A stretch of DNA of 64,000 bases from Candidatus Peribacteria bacterium (lineage in GTDB: Bacteria; Patescibacteriota; Gracilibacteria; UBA1369; LOWO2-01-FULL-3). The stretch's first letter is position 1. Each line of letters opens with the position of its first letter. Where the stretch lies: contig CALREX010000001.1 in assembly GCA_943356465.1 (NCBI GenBank), forward strand, positions 1 through 64,000, given 5' to 3'. Of the stretch, positions 17,699 to 27,816 are shown piece by piece. The translations under genes and the position numbers were made by a program. The notes beneath the pieces were generated by a model. It did no database searches. It was not told the DNA's origin and saw only the letters and a list, made by a program, of their open reading frames with translations.

Positions 17699-19416
17699 TA
17701 CTTGCGCTGATTTTTGCATCACTTCCACTAAGTATTATTGCACTGGCAAAGGTCGCAAACATCTTCGCAACACACAACAAAAAACTAGGAAATATAACAA
17801 CAATTCTAATAAATATTTTGGGGGTTTTAACACGTACTGATTTAAAAATCAGAACAATATATTTCGATAAATACAAAATAAATCCCGCTGAAAATGAAGA
17901 CTTTGCAAAAATGGAAGACATCGAAACACATGAAGAAACACTTATAAAAAGGCTGGAGCTAAAGGAAAATCCGGTTGTTCAACAAATGGCTATTGCAATA
18001 AATTTCTGCCATTTCGAATATCTGCACAATATGGAAACACTGATCAGCCATTATTTTTTCATGGCCGGATTAAACAAAGAAAGATTTAGAAGTGAATATG
18101 ATTTGGTTCAAAGAATAAAAAATCATCCTGAAAAAAAGATTTCCACGGCAATACTTCAATCAGTAAAAACAAAAGAGATTTTTGCATTCTCTAAAGGAAA
18201 TGCATGGAAAATTTTGGAGAAATGCACTCGTCTTTACGAAAACGGAAAAAAGATAGAAATGTCGCAAAACGACAGAAGAAGAATAAGGAAAAAAATCGAA
18301 GCATTATACAAAAACGGACAAAAAGTAATAGCATTCGCATCAAAGGCACTTCCAATAAAAAGACTTACGAATTACGAAGAAAATTTTGTCGAAAGAGAAC
18401 TAACATTCCTTGGATTGATAGGGCTTACAGAACCGCTAAACAAAGAGATAATTCCGGCATTGGAAGAAACGCAAAAACTCAGAATCAAAACATATATTCT
18501 GACAGAAATAAAAGATAAAAAAGCAATCGCGATCGGAAAAGAAATGGGACTGATAAATCCGGCATACTTCGAATCAATTCCGGGATCGTATCTAAAACAA
18601 CTTCAAGACGCAAAGATAACAAAGATGATTGAGAACAAAGAAAAAGATTTTATTTTCACAGAATTAGATAAAGATGACAAAGAAAGGCTGGCAAGGATTT
18701 TCGCAGAGGCAGGGGAAAAAACAGCAATCATTGAAGATACAAATGCAGAATTACTAAAAGAAATCCCACTACAAATACAAAAAGGAAAATCATTAAATAA
18801 AAATTATTCAAGATTTTTGAAACACGCGCTTTCATGCAAAATAGCGGAATTCATCGCAATAACAATGGCTGTAGTTTTAAACACACAGTCCCCTGTTTCA
18901 TTTTCAGGAATAATTTTACTCGACCTGACAATAAATCTACTTCTGGAATTATCAATTCTTTCTGAAAAATCAGAAGAACAAAAAGAAAAAACATTCAAAA
19001 AAATACTTCAATCTGCTGTTATACAAGGCATTTTGACAGGCATAATAATCTCTGGAGTATACGTGATAAACTTAATGCGGGACGGTTGGACATTTTTTGA
19101 AGGCATACCTCCGACATCAAAGTCACACATAAGAGCTTCAACAGTAACATTCACTTTACTCGCAATAATTCAAATAATCAGCGCATTCAATTTTGAAAAT
19201 CCAAAGAAAAAACTTTATCTGATTTTATCCTCAGTGGTTTCTTGCATGATTTTATATATCGTTATTTTCTTTCCACCATTTGCAGATCTTTTCAAATTCA
19301 CGGAAATTTTTGAATTGGATATAAGCATTGTTTTATTCGCAATTACGGTATATATAGTCTTCACAGGATCATGGAAAATCTTCAATAATAAGCCAAAAAT
19401 TAAAGATCAGTTGTAA
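17674..19416 (+). CDS. P-type-ATPase-like membrane protein lacking catalytic motifs (probable pseudoenzyme)
   Basis: FSKGNAWKILEKCTRLYENGKKIEM resembles KGAPE..L..C; ELTFLGLIGLTEPLNKEIIPALEETQKLRIKTYILTEIKDKKAIAIGKEMGLI resembles the P-domain segment around TGD; multiple TM helices; DKTGT, TGD and GDGxNDA absent. Confidence 0.75.
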   Translation: MEKPTLEIILALIFASLPLSIIALAKVANIFATHNKKLGNITTILINILGVLTRTDLKIRTIYFDKYKINPAENEDFAKMEDIETHEETLIKRLELKENPVVQQMAIAINFCHFEYLHNMETLISHYFFMAGLNKERFRSEYDLVQRIKNHPEKKISTAILQSVKTKEIFAFSKGNAWKILEKCTRLYENGKKIEMSQNDRRRIRKKIEALYKNGQKVIAFASKALPIKRLTNYEENFVERELTFLGLIGLTEPLNKEIIPALEETQKLRIKTYILTEIKDKKAIAIGKEMGLINPAYFESIPGSYLKQLQDAKITKMIENKEKDFIFTELDKDDKERLARIFAEAGEKTAIIEDTNAELLKEIPLQIQKGKSLNKNYSRFLKHALSCKIAEFIAITMAVVLNTQSPVSFSGIILLDLTINLLLELSILSEKSEEQKEKTFKKILQSAVIQGILTGIIISGVYVINLMRDGWTFFEGIPPTSKSHIRASTVTFTLLAIIQIISAFNFENPKKKLYLILSSVVSCMILYIVIFFPPFADLFKFTEIFELDISIVLFAITVYIVFTGSWKIFNNKPKIKDQL

Positions 19417-19700
19417 TGACACCAATCGACAAAAAAAACATCCAGATCGAAATTTCATCCTCAGGTTATTTGCGAATAAAAGTAATTCCAAAAAGTGCAA
19501 AAAATTGTGTAACAGAAATTTTGGACGACAAAGAAAATGGAAAAACATATAAAATAAAGATCGCAGCACCGGCAGAAAAAGGAAAAGCAAACACAGCACT
19601 AATAAAATTTCTAAGCAAAGAATTAAACATATCTACAGAAAGAATATCTATAATAAGCGGAAAAACAGAACATTTGAAACTGGTTAAAATTTTATTCTGA
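19416..19700 (+). CDS. DUF167/YggU family protein
   Basis: LRIKVIPKSAKN...IKIAAPAEKGKANTALIKFLSKELNIS...GKTEHLKLVKI. Confidence 0.85.
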   Translation: MTPIDKKNIQIEISSSGYLRIKVIPKSAKNCVTEILDDKENGKTYKIKIAAPAEKGKANTALIKFLSKELNISTERISIISGKTEHLKLVKILF

Positions 19701-19711
19701 CATAAGAAAAT

Positions 19712-20569
19712 ATGGACCTCACAAACATAAAAATCATAAAAGAAATTCTCGAAAAAAATCAAACTTTTGCAAAGAAACATTTCGGACAAAACTTTCTTGT
19801 AGACAAAAATATTCTAAATAGAATTACAGAAACAGCTGAAATTACACCGGAAGACAATATCATAGAAATCGGCCCGGGACTTGGCATTTTAACACAAGAA
19901 CTAGCCCAAAAAGCACACTGCGTCAAGACCATAGAAATCGATAGAAACATCATTCCGATTCTCGAAGAAAATTTACAAACACTTACAAAAGAAGAATACA
20001 AAAAAATCGAAATCATAAATCAAGACGCACTAAAATACGAACCAACATTTGAAAATTACAAAATCGTCGCAAATATTCCATACAACATCACTTCCCCACT
20101 CATCACACATTTTCTTACACAAAAAAACGCGCCATCATCACTTACATTACTTGTCCAAAAAGAAGTCGCGGAAAAACTCACAACACTCGAGCCAGACATG
20201 AGCGTATTATCCCTACAAACAGCCCTGTACGCCGACGCAAAATATATTAAAAAAGTTCCACCATCATGTTTTTATCCATCTCCAAAAGTCGATTCTGCAA
20301 TAATAAAAATCACACTTCGCTTACCGCAAGATAAAAATTTCATCACAGAAGAAACAGCAAAAAAAATCCTACAAATCGCAAAAACAGCCTTCTCAAATAA
20401 AAGAAAAAAACTTTCAAACACACTAAAAAATTTAAAAAACTCAAAAACAAATTTAGAAATAACTTCAGAAGAATTAGCAAAAGCTTCTGAAAAATCACAC
20501 ATCAATCTATCAAGAAGACCGGAAACCTTGTCAGTCAAAGAATGGCAAGCCTTAGCAGAGAACCTTTAG
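19712..20569 (+). CDS. rsmA: 16S rRNA dimethyladenosine transferase
   Basis: KKHFGQNFLVDKNIL, IIEIGPGLGILTQELA, VANIPYNITSPLI. Confidence 0.95.
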   Translation: MDLTNIKIIKEILEKNQTFAKKHFGQNFLVDKNILNRITETAEITPEDNIIEIGPGLGILTQELAQKAHCVKTIEIDRNIIPILEENLQTLTKEEYKKIEIINQDALKYEPTFENYKIVANIPYNITSPLITHFLTQKNAPSSLTLLVQKEVAEKLTTLEPDMSVLSLQTALYADAKYIKKVPPSCFYPSPKVDSAIIKITLRLPQDKNFITEETAKKILQIAKTAFSNKRKKLSNTLKNLKNSKTNLEITSEELAKASEKSHINLSRRPETLSVKEWQALAENL

Positions 20570-20579
20570 GAAACAAAAC

Positions 20580-21140
20580 TTACCTACAAATAGAATCCTC
20601 ATCACAATGACGATCAATCCACCTTTGAGTAAGAGGTTTGCCATAGTGATCAAAAAGGCATTTATCTTTAAAATCCCTGCCACCATCGCTAAGAGATTTA
20701 TCAGGAATTCTTATAACCTTTCCGCATGCGGCTATCTCCCTTTTAATTGCATCTCGCGCAAATCTAACAACCTCATCACGAATTTTGTTTTCTTCAACTC
20801 GTTGTTCATCATAAGTCATACATCTCTTACGCACAATTTTAGAATCAAAAAATGATTTTCTTAAAAACTCAGCTTCTTTTAAGAAACCGCATTTCGCCCC
20901 AGTCGGGTCAACAAGATCATCCAAAAAATGCAATACTCTAGACGAAACTTCCTGAGAGATTATATCACCCAAAGAAAGTTTTTGTTCATGAACCTCAACA
21001 CCACCATCTACATCAAGAGAAATACCATTGCCATGAATTAATAATGGTTTTTTCATCTTCGCCTCAGCATTTCCACCATCTATACCTCCACCAGCAATCG
21101 TCGCTGCCAAAAATGAACCTACAACACCTAATTTATTCAT
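20580..21140 (-). CDS. hypothetical protein with possible N-terminal signal/anchor (start moved to MNKLGVVG)
   Basis: ORF 20580..21188; a consensus promoter at 21171-21198 lies inside the longer ORF, so the internal ATG at 21140 is preferred. Confidence 0.6.
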   Translation of the reverse strand: MNKLGVVGSFLAATIAGGGIDGGNAEAKMKKPLLIHGNGISLDVDGGVEVHEQKLSLGDIISQEVSSRVLHFLDDLVDPTGAKCGFLKEAEFLRKSFFDSKIVRKRCMTYDEQRVEENKIRDEVVRFARDAIKREIAACGKVIRIPDKSLSDGGRDFKDKCLFDHYGKPLTQRWIDRHCDEDSICR

Positions 21141-21170
21141 AAAATTAAGTTTTACAATGACAAGAACAAG

Positions 21171-21198
21171 ATTATACGGAAAATCCACGTCTTGTCAA
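21171..21198 (-). promoter_or_regulatory. consensus promoter TTGACA-16-TATAAT
   Basis: Minus strand TTGACA (21193-21198) and TATAAT (21171-21176). Confidence 0.8.
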
Positions 21199-21236
21199 GC
21201 AAATAGACACTCTTGCAATCCACAAGTCAAATATTT

Positions 21237-22226
21237 CTACATCACTCCAGCCAAATCCATTTTCATTTTCATAACAGCTTCTCTCGCCGCCTCGGCATAT
21301 TTCGATTCATCATATCCCAAAATTTCATAGGCATTTGTGATTCCACGACTGTTGTTTACGATGGCACCAAGGCCTTTTTCACCCAGCCCTGCGGAACCAC
21401 CACCGAAACACACAGCAACATCAGAAGCCTTCCCACCCTGCGCACCATATCCAGGAACCAAGAAATATGCATTTGGCATAATTTCACGAAGTCTCTTCGC
21501 CTGTTCAGGAAAAGTCGCCCCGACAACAGCTCCGACAAAACTATATCCATTTTCTCCTATATCATTTGCACCCCAACTGTCGATCAAATGTCCGACAATT
21601 TCATAAAGTGCCTTACCTGTTTTTTTCTCTATTGCACCATCTCTTTCCATAACTTCCAAATCCTGTAAATCACTACTCGATGGATTTGATGTCTTATCCA
21701 AGATGAAAATTCCCTTTCCATATTTTTTACATTCCTCGATAAAAGGCTTGATTCCATCCCATCCCAAATACGGTGTAACAGTCACGGCATCCGCATCAAA
21801 AGCCGGCATAATAACTTCTTCATCTCCTTCAAATAAAACAGTCTCACCTAAAAAAGCTTGAGCATAAGCCTCAGCCGTAGATCCAATATCATTTCTTTTT
21901 GCATCGGCAATAGTCAAAAGTCCCTGCAATTTCGCATATTTCAAAGTTTCCTCATAACATCTTATTCCTTCATGTCCGAAAATTTCATAGAACGCAATTT
22001 GCGGTTTTACCACAGGAACAAGATCTTTCACAGCATCGATAATTCCCTTATTGAATTCAAGAATAGCACTTGCCGCCGCTCCAAAAGGAGTTTTATCTCC
22101 ATCTTCAATCGCCTTCATTTTCAAAAATTTCGGAATTTTATCAAGCCTCGGATCCAAGCCCACACAAATCGAAGATCCCTTCATCTTCACAGCTTCCACC
22201 AATTTATCTGCAAAATTCTTAACCAT
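21237..22226 (-). CDS. pyrF: orotidine 5'-phosphate decarboxylase
   Basis: SICVGLDPRLDKIP, IADAKRNDIGSTAEAYA, VPGYGAQGG, NNSRGI. Confidence 0.94.
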   Translation of the reverse strand: MVKNFADKLVEAVKMKGSSICVGLDPRLDKIPKFLKMKAIEDGDKTPFGAAASAILEFNKGIIDAVKDLVPVVKPQIAFYEIFGHEGIRCYEETLKYAKLQGLLTIADAKRNDIGSTAEAYAQAFLGETVLFEGDEEVIMPAFDADAVTVTPYLGWDGIKPFIEECKKYGKGIFILDKTSNPSSSDLQDLEVMERDGAIEKKTGKALYEIVGHLIDSWGANDIGENGYSFVGAVVGATFPEQAKRLREIMPNAYFLVPGYGAQGGKASDVAVCFGGGSAGLGEKGLGAIVNNSRGITNAYEILGYDESKYAEAAREAVMKMKMDLAGVM

Positions 22227-22259
22227 AATAATTTTATTAAATTCTATTTAGATTATACA

Positions 22260-22928
22260 TTACGCACCATATTGCTCCCTATATTTTTTAATCAACTCCA
22301 TTTTTTCATCATCGATATAAGTAACTCCATCAACTTCCTGACCGTATAAAACCTCAACAACATCATCCAAATTCACAATTGAATACACAGGAACATTAAA
22401 CATTTCTTCGACAGACTTCACAGCAGAAACTCCGTCATTGTTCTTTTCCATTCGATCCATCGCAATCAAAATTCCGCTTACTTTAGGGTTTCCATTCGCT
22501 TTCAAAATTTCCATACTTTCGCGAACAGCAGTTCCGGCAGTCATGACATCATCAATCAATAAAACTTTTGTATCCTCATTTAATGGCGCACCGACAAGCA
22601 AATTTCCCTCTCCATGATCCTTGGCTTCCTTCCTGTTAAAACAATATGAAACATTTTTCTTAAATTCTTTATAAAGCACTTCAACGGTGCTGACTGCCAA
22701 GGGAATTCCCTTATATGCAGGCCCGAAAATCACATCGCTGTCAATTCCTTTATCCAAAAAAGCCCCTGCATAAGCCTTGGAAAGTTCATGAATAAGCTCT
22801 CCTGTAAAAAAACTTCCGGCATTAAAAAAATATGGAGCGATCCTTCCACTTTTCAAAGTAAATTCACCAAATTGTAGAGCCTTTGCTTTTACCAAAAGTT
22901 TTATGAAATCGATTTTGTATTGTTGCAT
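22260..22928 (-). CDS. pyrE: orotate phosphoribosyltransferase
   Basis: LQFGEFTLKSGRIAPYFFNAG, VLLIDDVMTAGTAVRESMEIL. Confidence 0.95.
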   Translation of the reverse strand: MQQYKIDFIKLLVKAKALQFGEFTLKSGRIAPYFFNAGSFFTGELIHELSKAYAGAFLDKGIDSDVIFGPAYKGIPLAVSTVEVLYKEFKKNVSYCFNRKEAKDHGEGNLLVGAPLNEDTKVLLIDDVMTAGTAVRESMEILKANGNPKVSGILIAMDRMEKNNDGVSAVKSVEEMFNVPVYSIVNLDDVVEVLYGQEVDGVTYIDDEKMELIKKYREQYGA

Positions 22929-22964
22929 GTTTTTATAATTAATTTATTTTTTAAAATTGCACGA

Positions 22965-23804
22965 TTATTTTTTCTCACCGAAATAAATCTTTTTTCCCTG
23001 AGCATCTCTATGATATTTTCCAAATTCACTTAGAGTTCTGACATAATTATACTTCATCACCGAGCCCTGCCTACAGGCCAAAACACCACTCGGGTCAACT
23101 GCACATTGTCCGCAAACTCCGACTCCGCATTTCATATATTTTTCAACAGAAACATAACAATCTATTCCACTTTTCCATGCGATGTCACCGACAAATTTCA
23201 TCATTATTTCAGGCCCGCACGTAAAAACTTTATCAATTTTTTCATTTTTTTTCTCAACTTCTTCTATCACACTATCAAGTAAATTCGTAACAAATCCTTG
23301 CATTCCCATAGATCCATCATTCGTAGAAATATGCAAATTCACACCATGTAATCCCAAAATTTTGTTAGTATAAAGGACTAAATCCTTACTTCTCGCACCT
23401 ATCAAAAATTCAATTTTACAATTTTTTTTAAGAGCCTCAATCGCAACAAAATACATAGGCGCCGCCCCATATCCACCTGCCACAAGGGCCAAATGATCAC
23501 CTTCTTCAAAATGATAATGCGTCCCAAAAGGACCTCTGATTCCGACATAGTCCCCCTCTTTCATTTTGAAAAGCGCATTACTTGCAGGCCCTACATCACA
23601 GACAGTAACCCAAAATTCCTTGCCATCATCATAAGCCACAGACATGGGTTTTTCATCAACACCGGGAATCCACATCATCACAAATTGCCCTGGCTTCGAC
23701 TCAAGCGCATAATCAAAAATATAGGTATTCACAGTATCAGTTTCTTTTACAATTTTTTTTATCCTCAGCGTAACCGGTTTTGTATCAAATTTATGACCTT
23801 CCAT
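22965..23804 (-). CDS. pyrK: dihydroorotate dehydrogenase electron transfer subunit
   Basis: GQFVMMWIPGVDEKPMSV, VGIRGPFGTHY, CGVGVCGQCAVDPSGVLACRQG. Confidence 0.92.
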   Translation of the reverse strand: MEGHKFDTKPVTLRIKKIVKETDTVNTYIFDYALESKPGQFVMMWIPGVDEKPMSVAYDDGKEFWVTVCDVGPASNALFKMKEGDYVGIRGPFGTHYHFEEGDHLALVAGGYGAAPMYFVAIEALKKNCKIEFLIGARSKDLVLYTNKILGLHGVNLHISTNDGSMGMQGFVTNLLDSVIEEVEKKNEKIDKVFTCGPEIMMKFVGDIAWKSGIDCYVSVEKYMKCGVGVCGQCAVDPSGVLACRQGSVMKYNYVRTLSEFGKYHRDAQGKKIYFGEKK

Positions 23805-23816
23805 TTTTCTTTAAAA

Positions 23817-24767
23817 TTAAATTTTTACAGTCCCGATAATTTCTTCCAAATTACTTACACCGTTTTTTTCGCACCACTCTTTCACCTCTGAAACAATCTT
23901 TCGAAAACCATCAGTACCACGATAATAAACCATCGTCCCAATCCCTACCAATCTCGCTCCACACATCATCATTTCAATCACATCTTCCCCGGTAATCACT
24001 CCTCCGGTCCCGACAATAGGCTTACCTGTAGCCTTAAAAACGTCATATACACATTTAAGTGCAAGTGGTTTTATTCCGGGTCCGGACACTCCTCCAAATT
24101 TATTTGCCAAAATAGGCATCCTGGTATTTATGTCTATAGCAAGCCCTGGACCAAAAGTATTCACAGCACAAAACCCATCAGCACCGGCCGCTACGCATGA
24201 CTTCGCAATCTCTCCGATATTCATGACATTCGGCGAAAGTTTTATAATTACAGGAATATTTTTTTTGCCACCGGACAAAGCTTTTTTCACAACAGAAGTC
24301 ACTTTTGCCGCATCACCGGCAACACACGCAAACGGCTTACCAAACTCATCTTCCACATTCGGACAGGAAATATTTACCTCGATAATATCAGGATTACACT
24401 CCGAAATTTTCTCAGCCAAAAGGCCAAAATCCTCGATCTTCGCGGCCACGATATTTGCAATTATCGGCGCAGGTTTTTCATCATTATATTCAGGAAAAGT
24501 TTCACTTACAGCTTTCTCGATACCTGCATCGGAAAGCCCGACAGCATTTATAAAATAATTCTCCGTACCGAACATTGTGGGATTCCTATGCCCTTTATGC
24601 TCATTAAGCCAAATGGATTTCGTAGTCACTCCACCTGCACCATTTCTGATCACATTTTTCAAACTCGAAGCAGTTACCCCCAAAATCCCCGACGCAAGAA
24701 CCGTCGGATTTGCAAACTCTACTCCACAAAATTTTATGCCCAAATCCACCATAACCAACCATTTCAA
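23817..24767 (-). CDS. pyrD: dihydroorotate dehydrogenase (class 1B-like)
   Basis: GIKFCGVEFANPTVLASGILG, NISCPNVED, PVIIKLSPNV, GVSGPGIKPLALKCVYDV, PIVGTGGV. Confidence 0.94.
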   Translation of the reverse strand: MKWLVMVDLGIKFCGVEFANPTVLASGILGVTASSLKNVIRNGAGGVTTKSIWLNEHKGHRNPTMFGTENYFINAVGLSDAGIEKAVSETFPEYNDEKPAPIIANIVAAKIEDFGLLAEKISECNPDIIEVNISCPNVEDEFGKPFACVAGDAAKVTSVVKKALSGGKKNIPVIIKLSPNVMNIGEIAKSCVAAGADGFCAVNTFGPGLAIDINTRMPILANKFGGVSGPGIKPLALKCVYDVFKATGKPIVGTGGVITGEDVIEMMMCGARLVGIGTMVYYRGTDGFRKIVSEVKEWCEKNGVSNLEEIIGTVKI

Positions 24768-24858
24768 ATTTTTATCAAAAAAACTTTACCACAAAAACCT
24801 GTCGTGGCAAAACTTCATCAACATCAATAAAAATAAACAACATTTTTCTAACACATCA

Positions 24859-26184
24859 CTAATCAAACTTTACCTCTTTCCCCTGGGGTTTTCCGACAAT
24901 CTTGCCGTTTTTAAAAACCAATTCGCCGCCAACAAAAGTCATCACAGGCCAACCTTTCAATTTAACACCAGTATATGGAGACCATCCACATTTTGTAAAT
25001 AAATTTTTCGCATCAACTTTTTTCTCAAGATCCATATCAACAACAACCAAATCCGCATCAAAACCAGGCTCAACCTGCCCCTTCTCAGCAAGCCCGAAAA
25101 CCTTGGCAGGATTTTCACAACACAATTTTACAATTTCACTTATTTCCAAAGCCTCATCGTTTACAGCATTTAGAAGAACAGGAAGAAACGTATCAAGTTC
25201 CGGCACTCCGGCAGGCGCTTTTCTGTATTCCTGCTCTTTTTCCACCACCGAATGAGGCGCATGATCAGTCGCAATCATATCAATATCACCAAACTTTAAC
25301 GCCTTCCACATCGCAAAAACATCCTCCCGACTACGCACAGGCGGATTCACTTTGATAAAATTTCCGGGATTTTCATAATCACCATCGCACAAAAGCAGAT
25401 GGTGCGGAGTAACCTCGCAAGTCACACCAAAATCACGATATTTATTTATCACATCAATTTCGCCTTCACATGAAACATGAGCAATATGGAGCTTTTTATG
25501 TCCTGTTTTTTTTGCAGACTCACAAACAGATTTTACTGCAGCAATAGCACACTTCGGTGACCTGATTTTAGAATGAATGGAAAATTCAGCGTCACGATCT
25601 GCAAATTCAGCCAGATATTTTTCGGAATTTTCACGTACACAAGCCGAATCCTCCGCATGCACAACAACCATTCCTTTGTACTTTTTCAAAAGTTTTTCTA
25701 TAACTTTCATATTTACTCCCATATCTCCGGTCGAATTTGCAGAATAAATTTTTACGCCTACGACACCTTTCATCTTTGCAATCTCGGAAAAATTTTCCCC
25801 ATCAAACCCCGTATACAAGCCATAATTACAATACGATCTTCCAGAAATCAATTTCCTTTTTGCCTTCAAATCTTTAACAGATAAAATAGGTGGCTTATTA
25901 TTCGGCATATCAAAAACAGTGGTAACTCCGCTTGAAACAGCCGCTTTCGAACCGGTCTCCCATGTTTCTTTATAAGACTCCCCAGGCTCGCGAAAATGCA
26001 CATGCACATCTATAAGACCCGGCAAAATCAGCTTACCCTTGCAGTCTATCACCTTATCAGCCTTGATTTTTTTACCCCAATCATAAGTATCGACAATTTT
26101 CCCGTCCGCCCCGATCAAAACATCGGCATCATAAATACCAAGATGATGCCCGACCTGTCCGTCTTTTAGTAAAATTGTTTTCAT
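24859..26184 (-). CDS. pyrC: dihydroorotase
   Basis: LILPGLIDVHVHFREPGESYKETWETGSKAAVSSGVTTVFDMPN; MIATDHAPH. Confidence 0.95.
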   Translation of the reverse strand: MKTILLKDGQVGHHLGIYDADVLIGADGKIVDTYDWGKKIKADKVIDCKGKLILPGLIDVHVHFREPGESYKETWETGSKAAVSSGVTTVFDMPNNKPPILSVKDLKAKRKLISGRSYCNYGLYTGFDGENFSEIAKMKGVVGVKIYSANSTGDMGVNMKVIEKLLKKYKGMVVVHAEDSACVRENSEKYLAEFADRDAEFSIHSKIRSPKCAIAAVKSVCESAKKTGHKKLHIAHVSCEGEIDVINKYRDFGVTCEVTPHHLLLCDGDYENPGNFIKVNPPVRSREDVFAMWKALKFGDIDMIATDHAPHSVVEKEQEYRKAPAGVPELDTFLPVLLNAVNDEALEISEIVKLCCENPAKVFGLAEKGQVEPGFDADLVVVDMDLEKKVDAKNLFTKCGWSPYTGVKLKGWPVMTFVGGELVFKNGKIVGKPQGKEVKFD

Positions 26185-26201
26185 AAATTTTGCACTTACA
26201 A

Positions 26202-27179
26202 CTAAACAGTAACACCAAAAATCTCACAAAACAAAGCCATTCTTACACAAACTCCATTTTTTATCTGTTCGAAATATTTTGCCCTCGGATCATTGTCAAT
26301 TTCCATCGGCAATTCCTCTCTTCTAGGCAACGGGCAAAGAATAATCGCATCCTTTTTTGCCTTTTTCATGATCGATGAAGACACAACAAATTTTCCTCTG
26401 AATTTTTCCGCTTCTTTTTCACTTTGAAACCTTTCCGTTTGAATCCTGTTTACAGAAATAACATCCAAATCATCAATAACCTTAGACAAATCCTCCACTT
26501 CAACGAATTTACCGATTTCTTTTTTAAATTTATCAGGCAAAGACAAAGCTTTTGGAGAAATCAACACAAAATTAACATTAAAAAATTTCAAAATTTCACA
26601 TTGTGAATGAAAAACTCTGCTGTGTTTTAAGTCTCCGATAATCCCTACAGTAAGACCATTAAGCTTTCTTTTCTCCTTCCAAATTGTATAAACATCCAGC
26701 AACCCCTGAGTTGGATGATCGCCGCTTCCATCTCCGGCATTTATCACAGGAACATCACTGAATCTGGCCAACTCAGCCACACTTCCGACTTCAGGATGCC
26801 TCATCGCAATTACATCAGCCATCTGCGAAACAACTTTTCCTGTATCAAAAAGTGTCTCCATTTTTACAGCGGATGAAGTTTTTAGCATATCAAAATTTGA
26901 AATAACCCTTCCTCCAAGCCTTAGCATAGCCGTTTCAAAACTAAATCTCGTCCTTGTCGAAGGTTCATAAAAAAGAGTAGCAAGAATTTTTCCTTCACAA
27001 AGTTTCGATTGCTTCCCATGAATAACAGCGTCCTCAAGTACTTTTTCCATTTTTTTAACAACCTCAAAAAACGCCAGAAGTCCATTTTTATCAAACTGCT
27101 TCGTGGACAAAATGTGTTGACCTTTAAATTTCATACTTTTTTTATTCTTGGGAACACTGTAAAATAAATTCGCGAACAT
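26202..27179 (-). CDS. pyrB: aspartate carbamoyltransferase catalytic subunit
   Basis: ATLFYEPSTRTRFSFETAMLRLGG, INAGDGSGDHPTQGLLDVYTI. Confidence 0.94.
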   Translation of the reverse strand: MFANLFYSVPKNKKSMKFKGQHILSTKQFDKNGLLAFFEVVKKMEKVLEDAVIHGKQSKLCEGKILATLFYEPSTRTRFSFETAMLRLGGRVISNFDMLKTSSAVKMETLFDTGKVVSQMADVIAMRHPEVGSVAELARFSDVPVINAGDGSGDHPTQGLLDVYTIWKEKRKLNGLTVGIIGDLKHSRVFHSQCEILKFFNVNFVLISPKALSLPDKFKKEIGKFVEVEDLSKVIDDLDVISVNRIQTERFQSEKEAEKFRGKFVVSSSIMKKAKKDAIILCPLPRREELPMEIDNDPRAKYFEQIKNGVCVRMALFCEIFGVTV

Positions 27180-27200
27180 GTAAAGCTAACAAATAAAAAT

Positions 27201-27479
27201 ATGCAACTAAACAACTTCGACGATTTCATGAATTTCATCGCAAGTTTATTTACAACATACTACTATCCTGTGTTAATTGGAGTCATTGTTATCACCGCAA
27301 TCATCATCTTTTTTGCGCTAAAATCAAAACTTAGCGCTATAAACAAAGGACCGGGAACAGACAAAGATAAGAGGTCAGAAATGTTGCTAAACCTGATAAT
27401 GGGAGACAAACCCGAGATGATCAAAAAAATCAAAGAAGAAGCAAAAAGACGTGAAGCTGAAAAAAATAAATCAAAATAA
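27201..27479 (+). CDS. small single-TM protein of unknown function
   Basis: One TM helix (YYYPVLIGVIVITAIIIFFAL) and a charged C-terminus. Confidence 0.55.
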   Translation: MQLNNFDDFMNFIASLFTTYYYPVLIGVIVITAIIIFFALKSKLSAINKGPGTDKDKRSEMLLNLIMGDKPEMIKKIKEEAKRREAEKNKSK

Positions 27480-27482
27480 AAC

Positions 27483-27812
27483 CTATTTCTGTTTGATATC
27501 GCCTGCACGACTTGAAACAGCATTCGTGATATCAATAATATTGCCCTCCTGCATGGCAATATAAGTTGGATTTAGAAGAAGAACTCTTGCAACACCTGGA
27601 TCAAAGTCTCTCTCCAAAATATCGACCGCATCTTTCCCTATAAAGTGATTTCCTGCAACAGCCGCCCTGAGCATACAATTCTCATGTCGGGCAAGCCTTG
27701 CCAAAACCGCAACATTGCGAGAATATTCAGCCAATTTCAACAAAAAAACTTCATCAAACACTCCTCGTTCCAAAACCTCAACTCCAATTTGTACAACATC
27801 AACCTCACTCAT
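27483..27812 (-). CDS. small helical-repeat-like hypothetical protein
   Basis: YSRNVAVLARLARHENCMLRAAVAGNHFIGKDAVDILERD resembles leucine-rich-variant/HEAT-like repeats. Confidence 0.5.
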   Translation of the reverse strand: MSEVDVVQIGVEVLERGVFDEVFLLKLAEYSRNVAVLARLARHENCMLRAAVAGNHFIGKDAVDILERDFDPGVARVLLLNPTYIAMQEGNIIDITNAVSSRAGDIKQK

Positions 27813-27816
27813 AGAA

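Noticed and set aside
21213-22349. Plus-strand ORFs of 60-163 aa across pyrF
   Set aside because: Antisense to a well-supported CDS; composition typical of shadow ORFs.
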